Of a DNA stretch of 64,000 bases, positions 25,973 through 35,414 are shown piece after piece. Within the stretch, counting starts at the first letter, position 1. Every line of letters starts with the position of its first letter. The stretch lies in contig CAYNEO010000011.1 in the NCBI GenBank assembly GCA_964396245.1, positions 1-64,000 of the forward strand, given 5' to 3'. Position numbers and translations under genes: made by a program. The notes under the pieces are model-generated. The model was not told the DNA's origin. It did no database searches and saw only the letters and a program-made list of their open reading frames with translations. The stretch is from CAYNEO01 sp964396245 (GTDB lineage: Bacteria; Zixibacteria; MSB-5A5; GN15; FEB-12).

Positions 25973-28387
25973 TTAGAAGCGAAAATCATAGGAAATGCCG
26001 AACGACGGCATCGGGCCGAACCACGTTTCCTTGGACCGCTGGATTGAATAGACGCCGTCATGCGAGACAAGGCTGTACTCGTAGTTGCGGACGTTTTCAT
26101 CTGCAAGGACATTGATCACTTCGACAAAGGCAGTAATGGTACCCCTCGATGTCTCGAACTTGCGGTTCATCCGCAGGTCGAGACGTTTAAAGGTATCGAG
26201 TCTCCCCTGCCAGGGATCAGTTGCCTGGAGAAACAGTATCGGGTCGCCGCCCTGCCAGGCATCCTCGATCTCGACTTCGGTGTATGGCCACCCGGTGTGT
26301 ACCTGCCACGCCAGGCTCAGTTGCCACCTGGGACTGAAACGATAGTTGAAATCAAGGTAGAACGTGTGCAACTGGTCATACGGGTATGGGAATTCCCGGT
26401 TGTAATTGACCAGGACGTCTTCATGGTAGAAGTAGAGGTTCTTGATATCGTCGCGGACTTTCGACATTGAATAACTCGCCCACCAACTTGCTTTCTGACC
26501 GATATCCCGCTTGAGGCACACCTCGATACCCCAGGCGGTTTTGCCGTTAAATTTTACCTCGACCCGGTCTTCCTCGAGCTCGGGAAACGTAACCAGTTCT
26601 CCAAAAGTATTCCGATATGCCGGCTGCAGATCGGTGTACTTCTTGTAGAAGACGTTCAGGAGGATATTCTCGCCGTTCGTTGCGGTGTGTTCAAGTCCGG
26701 CCACGAGATGCTCGGCTCTTTCGGACGAATGGAATTCCGTCTCACCGTCCTGAACACTGATCTCATCGATTCGCTGGACCTGGTAAAAATAGCCCCATCC
26801 CAACCGGAGTGACGTGCTCTTAGAGAGCGTAATCGCCAGGTTTGCCCGGGGAGACCAGTCGCGGTCACCGGAGTACGAGGTATAGTCGTACCTGACGCCG
26901 AACTCGCCGGTAAGGAAGCCGGCAAAACGAATTCGGTTCGAGAGATATGTGCTTACTTTCTGCCCTGAGGGATTGATCGACACCATTCTCGAATCCACGC
27001 TCTGCAGTTGATAGGCAGGCTCCTGACCCGGAAAGTAAGCGTAGTTGTACAGGTGGCCGGCATAGTCGTATTCGGCTGAGACGTGTTTGACATCCACACC
27101 GGTCTTGAACAGCAGCCTGTCGCTCGCCTCAAAGTCCCAATCCGACTTGACGCCAAACAGGGTGAAACTTCGCCGGTCGTTAACGCGCATTTCCGGGACC
27201 CAACCGAACTCGTTAAATACCTGCCCGTTACGGCTGCTGCTGACTTCACCCACCGAGGCGATAGTACGCGCCACTACTTTCGAGGAAAGGTAGGAGTCCA
27301 GGGTGAGCCAGAAATAGGTGTTGCCATATGACGACAGAAGCGTGTCACCCGTGTTGTCCTCACCATCGGACACGCTGCCGAGGTACCGCAGATCGTCGTC
27401 CGCCTTAAGGAAATTGGCAGTCAGCATCTGCCTGTTGTTCAGCCGGTATCTCAGTTTACCGAACACGTCGTAGTATTTCGGACGCACCTGATCGTCCTGA
27501 CCGAGTGCACCCAGGACCAGATCGATATAGCCGCGTCTGCCCGACACCAGCCATGCCCCTCTCCGGTCGGCGAAAGTGCCCTCGCCCAGAAAGCGTGCGT
27601 TCATGAGACTCAACCCAACCGATGCCCGCTTGGTATCTGCATCTGGCTCTTTGGATTTGATATTGAAGACGCCGCTCATCCGGTCGCCGTAATACGCCGG
27701 GTACCCGCCGGCCAGCAAGTCGATTCCTTCCACCGCGGCGACATCGGTGATACTGATCACACCGCCGTCGACATCTTTCAAATGAAACGGTTCGTACAGT
27801 TCCATTCCGTCGAGGTTTATCAGCACCTCGTCCTGTTCGCCGCCACGGATCGTGAATTTGGCCGAGAAGTCGTTGTAGGTGATTCCCGGAAGCCTCTGAA
27901 CCGCACGGAACAAATCCTCGCTCAACTGCGGTCTGGTTTCGATAATCTCTTTGGGAAGAATCTGCCGGGTGGTCGGCTCGCTGCTCGTAATTGAATATTG
28001 CCCGGGAGTCACCCTGACGCCTTTGATCGAAACCGGTTTTTGCTTGATGGCAATCTGGATGTCGATAGTCTGCCCTTCAGAGAGGTGCAGACTGTCGGTC
28101 AATTTCGATTCGTAGCCCACGTGGGTAATTTGCAGGATGTAAGTTCCCGGCTGGAGGTTCCTCAGGGTAAAAACACCGTTGGTATCGGTAGTTGTGCCGC
28201 CAAACTTGCCGAGCATATCGATGCTCACTAATGGTATCGGCTCGTGGGTGTCGGCATCGGTAATTCTGCCTGTGATCCCGGCCCGTTTCGACGGAGTGGA
28301 AAACACCGATGACAGGTTAATCACCGAGTAGATGACCGCAAGCCCAATCAACAGGCGTGGAAAGTTTCGAACCAATCGCAGCGGCAT
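25973..28387 (-). CDS. TonB-dependent outer-membrane receptor
   Basis: 804 residues. After a signal segment, residues 37-105 are a carboxypeptidase-regulatory-like beta domain (GITGRITDADTHEPIPLVSI, TNGVFTLRNL, GYES). The plug domain follows (RAVQRLPGITYNDFSAKFTIRGG ... LINLDGMELYEPFHL), then a long beta-barrel rich in aromatic strands, ending in a terminal phenylalanine (DFRF) typical of outer-membrane barrels. It should import a bound substrate using TonB energy. No TonB/ExbBD genes are in the window. The gene lies 33 bases downstream of a lipoprotein gene, so the two probably form a surface binding-and-import pair. Confidence 0.93.
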   Translation of the reverse strand: MPLRLVRNFPRLLIGLAVIYSVINLSSVFSTPSKRAGITGRITDADTHEPIPLVSIDMLGKFGGTTTDTNGVFTLRNLQPGTYILQITHVGYESKLTDSLHLSEGQTIDIQIAIKQKPVSIKGVRVTPGQYSITSSEPTTRQILPKEIIETRPQLSEDLFRAVQRLPGITYNDFSAKFTIRGGEQDEVLINLDGMELYEPFHLKDVDGGVISITDVAAVEGIDLLAGGYPAYYGDRMSGVFNIKSKEPDADTKRASVGLSLMNARFLGEGTFADRRGAWLVSGRRGYIDLVLGALGQDDQVRPKYYDVFGKLRYRLNNRQMLTANFLKADDDLRYLGSVSDGEDNTGDTLLSSYGNTYFWLTLDSYLSSKVVARTIASVGEVSSSRNGQVFNEFGWVPEMRVNDRRSFTLFGVKSDWDFEASDRLLFKTGVDVKHVSAEYDYAGHLYNYAYFPGQEPAYQLQSVDSRMVSINPSGQKVSTYLSNRIRFAGFLTGEFGVRYDYTSYSGDRDWSPRANLAITLSKSTSLRLGWGYFYQVQRIDEISVQDGETEFHSSERAEHLVAGLEHTATNGENILLNVFYKKYTDLQPAYRNTFGELVTFPELEEDRVEVKFNGKTAWGIEVCLKRDIGQKASWWASYSMSKVRDDIKNLYFYHEDVLVNYNREFPYPYDQLHTFYLDFNYRFSPRWQLSLAWQVHTGWPYTEVEIEDAWQGGDPILFLQATDPWQGRLDTFKRLDLRMNRKFETSRGTITAFVEVINVLADENVRNYEYSLVSHDGVYSIQRSKETWFGPMPSFGISYDFRF

Positions 28388-28420
28388 TGCAGCACTTTCG
28401 TTTCAAGTCTTCAACGAAGA

Positions 28421-29677
28421 CTACTCTATATTCGTCATGTCTTCCGCTATCGTTATCAAAAGGGCGTTATTCAAGACCCGGTGGTTCGGGTAGTCGCTTG
28501 AGCCCGCGATAGCGTACCCGGTTTCAATAGGAATCATGGCCATTCCGTAGCCAGGCGCATGGGTGCTGTCACTCCACATGAACGTACCATCGCCGGCAAG
28601 CTTGGCGATCCGGATGTCGTTTCCCGTCGCATGCTGACCGCAGATCATCAGCGCGCCCTGAGCATCCTCGAGTATGCAGCGACCTTCTCTGATACCGGAT
28701 TCACTGTACGTTTTTTCCCAGAGCAGTTGGCCGCCGGAGCTGGCTCTCATGACATAGAGAACTCCGTTGAGCGGTGAAGGGGACTCTTTCGGGATTGACC
28801 TTCCGACGGCGATAATGTCACCGTTCGCTGCCTGCACGGCTGAGTAGAGTATCTGCAGGGCTGCCGAGTCAGCAGCAAGGCATTCCCAACCCGGGTTTCC
28901 GGAACCGTCGATTTGCATCAGATAGGGGTCTCCGCCGATCGCATCGGGTTTCATCGTATACCCGGCCAGGACAAAGCCGTCATCGGATGTTGCCACAACC
29001 GAGTAAGCATAGTTCACCCCCGGCCTCTCGTAAGCTCTTTGCCAGACCACATCGCCATCGAGGTCGGTCCTTACGGCGTAGAAGTCTCCCTCGACTTCGG
29101 TTTTCGCCTGATATCCGGCAATAAGGTAACCGTCGGATAGCACCGCCAATGCTCTCCCCCACTCGGTGTAGAGAGAATCCCCGTATGGTTTCTCCCATAG
29201 TACAGCCCCTTCGAGATCGGTCTTGACCAGGTAAAAGTTATAGTCGTCGATAGGCTTACCGGAATTTGGATCGATCTTCTGGCCTGTCCGCAGCTCGAAC
29301 GATTCGGATACGCCAGCGACTATGATATTACCGTCGGGACTGAGCGCAACGGCCTGGCCGTTGTCATCGCCCCAACCGCCGAACCATTTGAACCAGATCA
29401 TCTCGCCGGTCGGACCGGTGCGAACCAGATACGCGGTGTTGTCTCCATACCCCCGGGAGGTTGTTGATCCGGCTATCAAGTATCCGTTGTCGGGACCTCG
29501 CGCCAGCGCCGCCCCCCAGTCGTACCCGTCCTCTCCATACGCCTGCATCATGGTCAGATTGATGTAATTGATCGGAGGGGTGTTGGGTATGGCATTGTGG
29601 GAGTAATCATCGCATCCGACGAGGATAATCAATAGCAGGGGCGCTAAGATGCCTGATAACAGCTTGCTCATCACCAT
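28421..29677 (-). CDS. Lipoprotein predicted to form a seven-bladed beta-propeller
   Basis: 418 residues (416 if the ATG at 29671 is used). A lipobox (I-L-V-G-C) ends the signal peptide at about Cys-22. The mature part repeats a blade motif of the form D-G-Y-L-I-A-G about seven times (DNGYLIAGS, DGNIIVAGV, DGYLIAGYQ, DGFVLAGYT, NGDIIAVGR, QGALMICGQ, ETGYAIAGS), spaced roughly 50 residues. That matches a propeller and resembles PQQ- or delta-60-like repeats, but no enzyme motif is seen. Next to the TonB receptor it may be the surface partner that captures substrate, in the manner of SusD although the fold differs. This is inference. Confidence 0.8.
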   Translation of the reverse strand: MVMSKLLSGILAPLLLIILVGCDDYSHNAIPNTPPINYINLTMMQAYGEDGYDWGAALARGPDNGYLIAGSTTSRGYGDNTAYLVRTGPTGEMIWFKWFGGWGDDNGQAVALSPDGNIIVAGVSESFELRTGQKIDPNSGKPIDDYNFYLVKTDLEGAVLWEKPYGDSLYTEWGRALAVLSDGYLIAGYQAKTEVEGDFYAVRTDLDGDVVWQRAYERPGVNYAYSVVATSDDGFVLAGYTMKPDAIGGDPYLMQIDGSGNPGWECLAADSAALQILYSAVQAANGDIIAVGRSIPKESPSPLNGVLYVMRASSGGQLLWEKTYSESGIREGRCILEDAQGALMICGQHATGNDIRIAKLAGDGTFMWSDSTHAPGYGMAMIPIETGYAIAGSSDYPNHRVLNNALLITIAEDMTNIE

Positions 29678-29907
29678 ATCTCGTAATGTGGCCAGGAATG
29701 TCTAGTTCTTTTTCGTTTTTGTAATCATAAATGTTTCAATCAATTTTCGCTACTGAATGATTTTGGGATTGGGGCTGTCCGGCCATATTCAGTATCTGCT
29801 TGATTTTCGACGTATAAGAGCTTACTTTTGTTCACTGGTCAGACAATGAGGACTTCGCCATCTTGGATACATAATCACTTAAATTTACAACTTGGAGGGA
29901 GCGGCTG

Positions 29908-31692
29908 ATGAACAGGCGCTACATGTGTATGGTACTGGTTTGTGTGGTAGTTGTGCTGGCCACGGCGTTTTCGGCTACCGCGCAAAACATCGACGTCAAG
30001 GAATATTGGCTTGACAACGGGATGCAGGTCCTGATGGTCGAGCGGCACGAAGCTCCGACTATCATGGCTTCAGTTATTGCCAAGGTCGGCTCGGCCAACG
30101 AAACCACCGGCATTACCGGGATTTCTCACCTGTTTGAGCATATGATGTTCAAGGGGACTGAGAAGATCGGGACCAAGGATATCAAGCGGGATCGCGAGAT
30201 CATGGCCCGGCTCGATTCGCTCAGGGAGTTGATGCGGGTCGAGGAGCGTGTGATGCGCGAGGACCTCCGCCGCGGCAAGATCACCGATATGCTCGACCCG
30301 GAGGCCAAAACCCCGCGCTATCGCGAGCTCGAATCTGTCTTTGACAGCCTCATCCTCGAGCAACGGGAATTGATCATCAAGGATCAGCTCGACGAGCTCT
30401 ACAGCAAGAACGGCGGATTCTTCCTTAATGCCTTCACATCCAATGACATGACGGCATACTTTGTCCGGCTGCCGAAAAACAAGATCGAGCTGTATATGTG
30501 GCTCGAGTCGGACAGATTCGCAGACCCCGTATTTCGTGAATTCTACTCCGAGCGGAACGTCGTGCGCGAAGAGCGCCGGCTTGGCACGGAGTCGACGCCG
30601 ACCGGCTTGATTGAAGAAGACTTTAACGCGATGTTCTGGAAATCATCGTCGTACCACTGGGATGTCATCGGCTGGCCGTCTGACCTGGGCAGTATCACCC
30701 GGGAGCAGGCCAACAACTACTACAAGACGTACTATGCCCCGAACAACCTGGTCATGATGCTGGTCGGGGATTTTGTTGCGGATGATATGATCAAAATGGT
30801 CAAAAAGTATTTTGAACGCATACCACCCGGAAAGACCAAACCGCCTGACGTAGTGACTCTCGAAGAGAAACAATACGGCGAAAAACGATTAATCGCCGAG
30901 GCCGAGACCAGTCCGGAGACGGAAGTCTGGTACCACACCGTAGCCTGGAAGCATTCGGACAGCTACCCCCTCGAAGTTCTGGCCGGTATTCTAAACGGTA
31001 AGACTGGCCGCCTGTACAAGAAGCTTGTTGAAGAAAAGGGTTTGGCGAAGAGTTCCGGCCGCGGCGGACGACGCATGTGGGGCGGTGGCGGACTGGAGGT
31101 TCGTGCCGGTCAGGATTCCAGAAAGTATGCCGGGGCGTTCCAGATTTCAGCTACGGGCCTGTCCGGCATCAAGGCCGAGCAACTGGAGACAGCAATCTAC
31201 GAGGTTGTCGAGGACCTGAAGGCCAACCCGGTGCCGGAAGAGGAACTCCAGAAGGTCAAAAATCAGCTTCGGGTGCAGACGATTCGCTCGATGGACATGA
31301 TGTCGGGCATCGGCATCCTGTTCTATCTCGGGGGACATGCCGCCCTGGGTGACTGGACCGAGGCGAACAATGCCCCGAAGATGTGGGATCAGGTCACAGC
31401 CGAGGATATTCAGCGTGTGGCCAACACGTACTTCGCGAAGGATCAGCGCAACGTGTTGATTATCAACACGAAGGGCGGCGGCGAGGAGGGCGGCGGAGCC
31501 GACCCGCAGTTTGCCCAGATGGTCCAGAGGATCAAGGCAATAGACGACGCTGCACGGTTGGAGCAGATGATCGGGATGTTTTCCGCCGGAATGGACCAGG
31601 TTCAGGATCCCGAGCAGAAGGAGCAGATGGAGAAATTGCTGAAGATAGCCAACGACCACTTGAAAGAGCTCAAAGCCGCCCAGGAGCTGTGA
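29908..31692 (+). CDS. M16 zinc peptidase, catalytic subunit
   Basis: 594 residues with a signal peptide; GGAGGGA lies upstream of the ATG. The inverted zinc motif HLFEH is at residues 74-78. The distal glutamate is in ERNVVREERR (about 222), some 140 residues on, where about 75 is usual, because a charged helical insertion (about 88-170) lies between. M16 enzymes degrade or process peptides; the two-gene arrangement resembles the active/inactive pairs of mitochondrial processing peptidase and its bacterial relatives. The next gene, 25 bases on, codes for the inactive partner. Probably periplasmic. Confidence 0.93.
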   Translation: MNRRYMCMVLVCVVVVLATAFSATAQNIDVKEYWLDNGMQVLMVERHEAPTIMASVIAKVGSANETTGITGISHLFEHMMFKGTEKIGTKDIKRDREIMARLDSLRELMRVEERVMREDLRRGKITDMLDPEAKTPRYRELESVFDSLILEQRELIIKDQLDELYSKNGGFFLNAFTSNDMTAYFVRLPKNKIELYMWLESDRFADPVFREFYSERNVVREERRLGTESTPTGLIEEDFNAMFWKSSSYHWDVIGWPSDLGSITREQANNYYKTYYAPNNLVMMLVGDFVADDMIKMVKKYFERIPPGKTKPPDVVTLEEKQYGEKRLIAEAETSPETEVWYHTVAWKHSDSYPLEVLAGILNGKTGRLYKKLVEEKGLAKSSGRGGRRMWGGGGLEVRAGQDSRKYAGAFQISATGLSGIKAEQLETAIYEVVEDLKANPVPEEELQKVKNQLRVQTIRSMDMMSGIGILFYLGGHAALGDWTEANNAPKMWDQVTAEDIQRVANTYFAKDQRNVLIINTKGGGEEGGGADPQFAQMVQRIKAIDDAARLEQMIGMFSAGMDQVQDPEQKEQMEKLLKIANDHLKELKAAQEL

Positions 31693-31717
31693 GTCTAACA
31701 CCAGAGGAGAATAGAAC

Positions 31718-33226
31718 ATGAATAGATTATCCTTTTCGTCGTTCCGGCGGTCGGTGGCTCTCATGCTGTTTGCAACCCTGACTGCCCTGTTGCTTTCCGC
31801 CGCAGTCATGGCGGGAGATGGCGTTGTTGACCATCCCGATCAACTGAAATTCAAAAAGCTTGAATACCAGCCGCCCATGCCGGACAGTTACCGGCATACG
31901 TTGAAATGCGGCGCCACCGCCTATGTGGCTGAGAACGCGGAGGTGCCGACGTTCGAAATGACCATACTGATCCGTACCGGGGCGATCTATGATCCGGTAG
32001 AAAAGGCCGGACTCGCCAATTTCGCCGGCTATCTTATGCGCAACGGCGGCATCGAGGGAATGACAGCCAAGGAACTCGACGAGCGTCTCGCCTACCTGGC
32101 CGGGGACATATCAGTGAATATCAGAGCCTCTCAGGGAACGGCCAGTCTCTTCTGCCTCTCCAAGGATATTGATGAGGGACTTGGCCTCTTGATGAAAGTA
32201 CTTCGGACACCGGTCTTCGATCAGGAAGCGCTCGACCGATATCGCACCGACGTCCTGTCGGAACTGGAACAGCGAAATGCATCGACCGGCGCGATTGAAT
32301 CACAGGAATGGGACTTTCTCATGTACGGCGATCACCCGAGCACTATTCCCCGCAGGCGTACAGAACAATCGGTCAATGCCATCACCCGGGACGACCTGGT
32401 CGCGTTTCATGACAAGTACTTCTTCCCGAAGAATTTCATCTTTGCCGTATCCGGGGATTTCAAGGCCGATGAGATCCTGGCAAAGCTGGATGCGTTGCTT
32501 GAAGGATGGCCGAGTCATAATCTGGACCTGCCGGTCATTTCCGATCAAATTCCGGATCCGAAGCCGGGCGTGTACATGATCAAGAAAGAGGATGTGAATC
32601 AGTCGCGAATAAGCATCGGCCACCTCGGCGTGAAGCGGGATATCCCCGATCAGTATGCGCTGGTAGTCATGAATGATATTCTCGGAGGCGGCGGGTTTAC
32701 CTCGAGGATCACGCGCCGGGTGCGCTCGGACGAAGGCCTGGCATACCATGCCTCGAGCGGCTTCGACCGCCCGGTGTTGTATCCCGGCACGTTCCAGGCA
32801 TCATTTCAGACCAAGCACGCTACGGCGGCATTCGGCACGCGACTCATTATCGATGAGATCAACCGTATCCGGGATGAGAAGTGCGATGCGGAGACGGTTG
32901 AAAACTCCAAGGCGAACTTTATCGCCAACGTGGTCAATCCGTTCAGCAACAAGAACCAGATTGTCAATACGTTCGCCGAAGATGACTACGACGGCCGACC
33001 GGACGACTACTGGCAAAACTATGTCAAGAAGATGGAGGCGGTGACGCCGGACGATGTCATGGCCGTGGCGCAGAAATACCTGCATCCGGATAAACTGGTA
33101 ATTCTCGTGGTCGGCGATCCGGACGCGGTTGAAGAAGGATCGGACAAGCATGAAGAACACTTCTCCGATTTCGGCGACGTTACGATACTCCCCCTTCGCG
33201 ACCCGATGACGCTGGAAACCAGGTAG
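31718..33226 (+). CDS. M16-family peptidase, non-catalytic partner
   Basis: 502 residues with a signal peptide. The fold matches M16, but the zinc motif position reads KAGLANFAGYLM, with Asn-101, Gly-104 and Tyr-105 where the active enzyme has His, Glu and His. It cannot hold zinc. The C-terminal half keeps the substrate-binding region (RVRSDEGLAYHASSGF), which in M16B enzymes contributes the Arg/Tyr pair. With the upstream catalytic subunit it should form a heterodimeric clam shell. The gene follows after 25 bases with AGAGGAG before the ATG. Confidence 0.92.
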   Translation: MNRLSFSSFRRSVALMLFATLTALLLSAAVMAGDGVVDHPDQLKFKKLEYQPPMPDSYRHTLKCGATAYVAENAEVPTFEMTILIRTGAIYDPVEKAGLANFAGYLMRNGGIEGMTAKELDERLAYLAGDISVNIRASQGTASLFCLSKDIDEGLGLLMKVLRTPVFDQEALDRYRTDVLSELEQRNASTGAIESQEWDFLMYGDHPSTIPRRRTEQSVNAITRDDLVAFHDKYFFPKNFIFAVSGDFKADEILAKLDALLEGWPSHNLDLPVISDQIPDPKPGVYMIKKEDVNQSRISIGHLGVKRDIPDQYALVVMNDILGGGGFTSRITRRVRSDEGLAYHASSGFDRPVLYPGTFQASFQTKHATAAFGTRLIIDEINRIRDEKCDAETVENSKANFIANVVNPFSNKNQIVNTFAEDDYDGRPDDYWQNYVKKMEAVTPDDVMAVAQKYLHPDKLVILVVGDPDAVEEGSDKHEEHFSDFGDVTILPLRDPMTLETR

Positions 33227-33262
33227 CGAACACAGGACTTTTCGTTCAGCTCTGATAGTCTG

Positions 33263-33288
33263 CAGCCCTCGACACGAGTCGGGGGCTG
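33263..33288 (+). terminator. Intrinsic terminator of the M16 pair
   Basis: CAGCCCTCGAC pairs with GTCGGGGGCTG (11 bp with one G-T pair) around an ACGA loop, followed by TCTTTGT. Confidence 0.8.
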
Positions 33289-33452
33289 TCTTTGTATCGG
33301 TAGTGGAGGCCGTCACATTTCGATCATGACCAAGTCCGCGCGGTTGTTCTTGCATCAGACTATGGCACAGGCGATATTTGTACGGGCACGATTCAGGGGC
33401 TGATAGCATACAGCTGATTGATTATTCCCCATCGGTGCGAATGGAGGAAGCG

Positions 33453-34688
33453 ATGAGTGAAGAGAAAAAGAGTCTCACGCGGCGAAAATTCCTGGCCACA
33501 TCGCTGGGGTGCCTGGCGACGGCGGGTTTTGTCGGTGCCGAGAGGGCTGTGTCTCAAGCCGACAAGGAGCCGGTCGGAGAACACGGGCCGAGAATGCCGT
33601 CGGGCGGCCCAATCACACGCGTCCTGGGCCGGACCGGCATAAGTCTTCCGATAGTCAACTCGGGTGTCGGGGCGAATCTCGACCCGGGGCTGATTCGGGC
33701 CAGCGTGGAGACCGGCATACGCCTCTTCGACACCGATCCGGGGTATCGAAACGGCCGTCATGAGGAGCTTTTGGGGCGGGTGTTCAGTCGTGGCGGCCTC
33801 CGCCAGAGAGTATATATCATCACCAAGGTCGCTACCAGGGAAGAGCGGGCGGGTCTGTCGGACCGGGAAGTACGGAATCTCATGCGTAAGACGTTCGAGG
33901 GTTCGCTCAAGAGGCTGAAAACCGATTATGTCGATATCCTCATGATTTCCGATATCCGTGATTCCCGGACGGTCACTCATGAGGCGATGCTGGGAGCCCT
34001 GACCGAGCTGAAGAAGCAGGGCAAGACTCGATTTATTGGAATTGCGACACATTCGCGCATGGCAACCGTCATCAACGCCATGGTTAAGGCGGCGGTATAC
34101 GATGTCGTCCTGACCAGCATCAATTTCACGATGGCCGATGACTCCGCCTTACTGAAGGCAATCGACCGGGCAGCCGCGGACGGCATCGGCGTGATCGCGA
34201 TGAAGACACAGGCCGGCGGATATGCTTTCCCGAACCCGGATACACTCCGCGCATACAGCAACAGGGTGGTGAATGCCGCGGCCCTGAAGTGGGTCTGTAA
34301 TAACGAGCGTATTACGACGTCGGTCCCCGGCACCAACAATTACGCACACATGCGCGATAATTTTGCGATAGCCTCCAACCCCGATTATAGCGAAGAGGAG
34401 TGGCGGTTCCTTTCCGATAACCGAATCAAGCTCGGCATGGAGTTCTGCCGTCAGTGCCGACAATGTGTTGCCGCCTGCCCTCTCAAAGCAGATATCCCGG
34501 CACTCATGCGCACGCACATGTATGTCAAGCAGTATGCCGACTTCGAACTCGCCCGTCGCGCGATCGACTCGATCAGTCCCGACCGGGGACTTGCGCTGTG
34601 TGTGTCATGCGGTGAGTGCCGGGCTGAATGCGCCAATTCGGTGAATATCGGGCGGAAGATAGAGGAATTGAAACTGATCTACGCCTGA
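33453..34688 (+). CDS. Tat-exported aldo/keto reductase with a ferredoxin tail
   Basis: 411 residues from ATG 33453, with GGAGGA five bases before. The leader SLTRRKFLATSLG carries a twin-arginine export signal. The middle is an aldo/keto reductase TIM barrel: FDTDPGYRNGRHEE supplies Asp and Tyr, and ITKVATRE the Lys. The usual catalytic histidine position appears as I-S-D in DILMISDIRD. The last 80 residues hold two 4Fe-4S motifs (CRQCRQCVAACP and CVSCGECRAECAN). Such AKR-ferredoxin fusions are known in FCB-type and other anaerobes; substrates are unknown. Tat export fits an enzyme that folds with clusters in the cytoplasm first. Confidence 0.9.
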   Translation: MSEEKKSLTRRKFLATSLGCLATAGFVGAERAVSQADKEPVGEHGPRMPSGGPITRVLGRTGISLPIVNSGVGANLDPGLIRASVETGIRLFDTDPGYRNGRHEELLGRVFSRGGLRQRVYIITKVATREERAGLSDREVRNLMRKTFEGSLKRLKTDYVDILMISDIRDSRTVTHEAMLGALTELKKQGKTRFIGIATHSRMATVINAMVKAAVYDVVLTSINFTMADDSALLKAIDRAAADGIGVIAMKTQAGGYAFPNPDTLRAYSNRVVNAAALKWVCNNERITTSVPGTNNYAHMRDNFAIASNPDYSEEEWRFLSDNRIKLGMEFCRQCRQCVAACPLKADIPALMRTHMYVKQYADFELARRAIDSISPDRGLALCVSCGECRAECANSVNIGRKIEELKLIYA

Positions 34689-34742
34689 GTTCCCCGGACT
34701 TTGATTGACCCACCCGAAGCGCCCACGAGAGCCGGACTCTCA

Positions 34743-35390
34743 TTACAGCAAAATCATGATCGATCTGAAGAGAAAGTACAGTCCGAGCACTACCAGGGCG
34801 ACCGCCATGCCCAGCTTGATTCGGTGCATCCATTTCTCGGATAAGAATCGCCGCGCTCTCTTCAGGATACCGGAGAGGGTCATGAGATATGATCCAATTC
34901 CTGCGGCGCCGGCGAAAAGAAATACAAGTGAATGGCCGACACTGAATTTAGAGACAATGTGGATGTCCACAATGATCCGGGAGCCGGCAAGCCACCAGAA
35001 TACCATCATGGGATTCGTGACTGCCAGCGAATAGCCGGTCACAAAGGACACGGAGAGTTTGCCCGTTGTCTCGCTCGTATTGTTGAACTCGGTTCCGTCG
35101 GTTTCGGAGATTCGCCTGAATGTTATGACGGCCAGAACGGCAAGGACCGCGGTGCCGGCAAGCCAGAAAGAAAGCTTGACGGCGGTATATCGGAAAAATG
35201 GGGCGAGACCGAAAAGAGCGATAGCGCCATACGACGTATCCGAGAGCACGGAACCGAGGACAACCATGTGGGCGGCCCGCAATTTCTGATCGAAGGCTCG
35301 CTTGGCAATTTCTATCTGGGTGGCGCCGGGTGGAATGGCGGTCAAGAACCCCATTACATAGGCGACGATGGCAAGCAGAAAGTAACTCAT
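34743..35390 (-). CDS. LysE-family exporter
   Basis: 215 residues and six hydrophobic helices. GFLTAIPPGATQIE near the N-terminus matches the LysE/RhtB signature G-x-x-x-G-P-x-x in the first helix, and TNPMMVFWWLAGS in the second half is the related repeat. These carriers export basic or other amino acids and small cations. The gene follows a GT9 glycosyltransferase gene by 24 bases, so both may be co-transcribed, without an obvious functional tie. Confidence 0.85.
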   Translation of the reverse strand: MSYFLLAIVAYVMGFLTAIPPGATQIEIAKRAFDQKLRAAHMVVLGSVLSDTSYGAIALFGLAPFFRYTAVKLSFWLAGTAVLAVLAVITFRRISETDGTEFNNTSETTGKLSVSFVTGYSLAVTNPMMVFWWLAGSRIIVDIHIVSKFSVGHSLVFLFAGAAGIGSYLMTLSGILKRARRFLSEKWMHRIKLGMAVALVVLGLYFLFRSIMILL

Positions 35391-35414
35391 GTTCGATGGT
35401 GGTGCCGACGCAGG

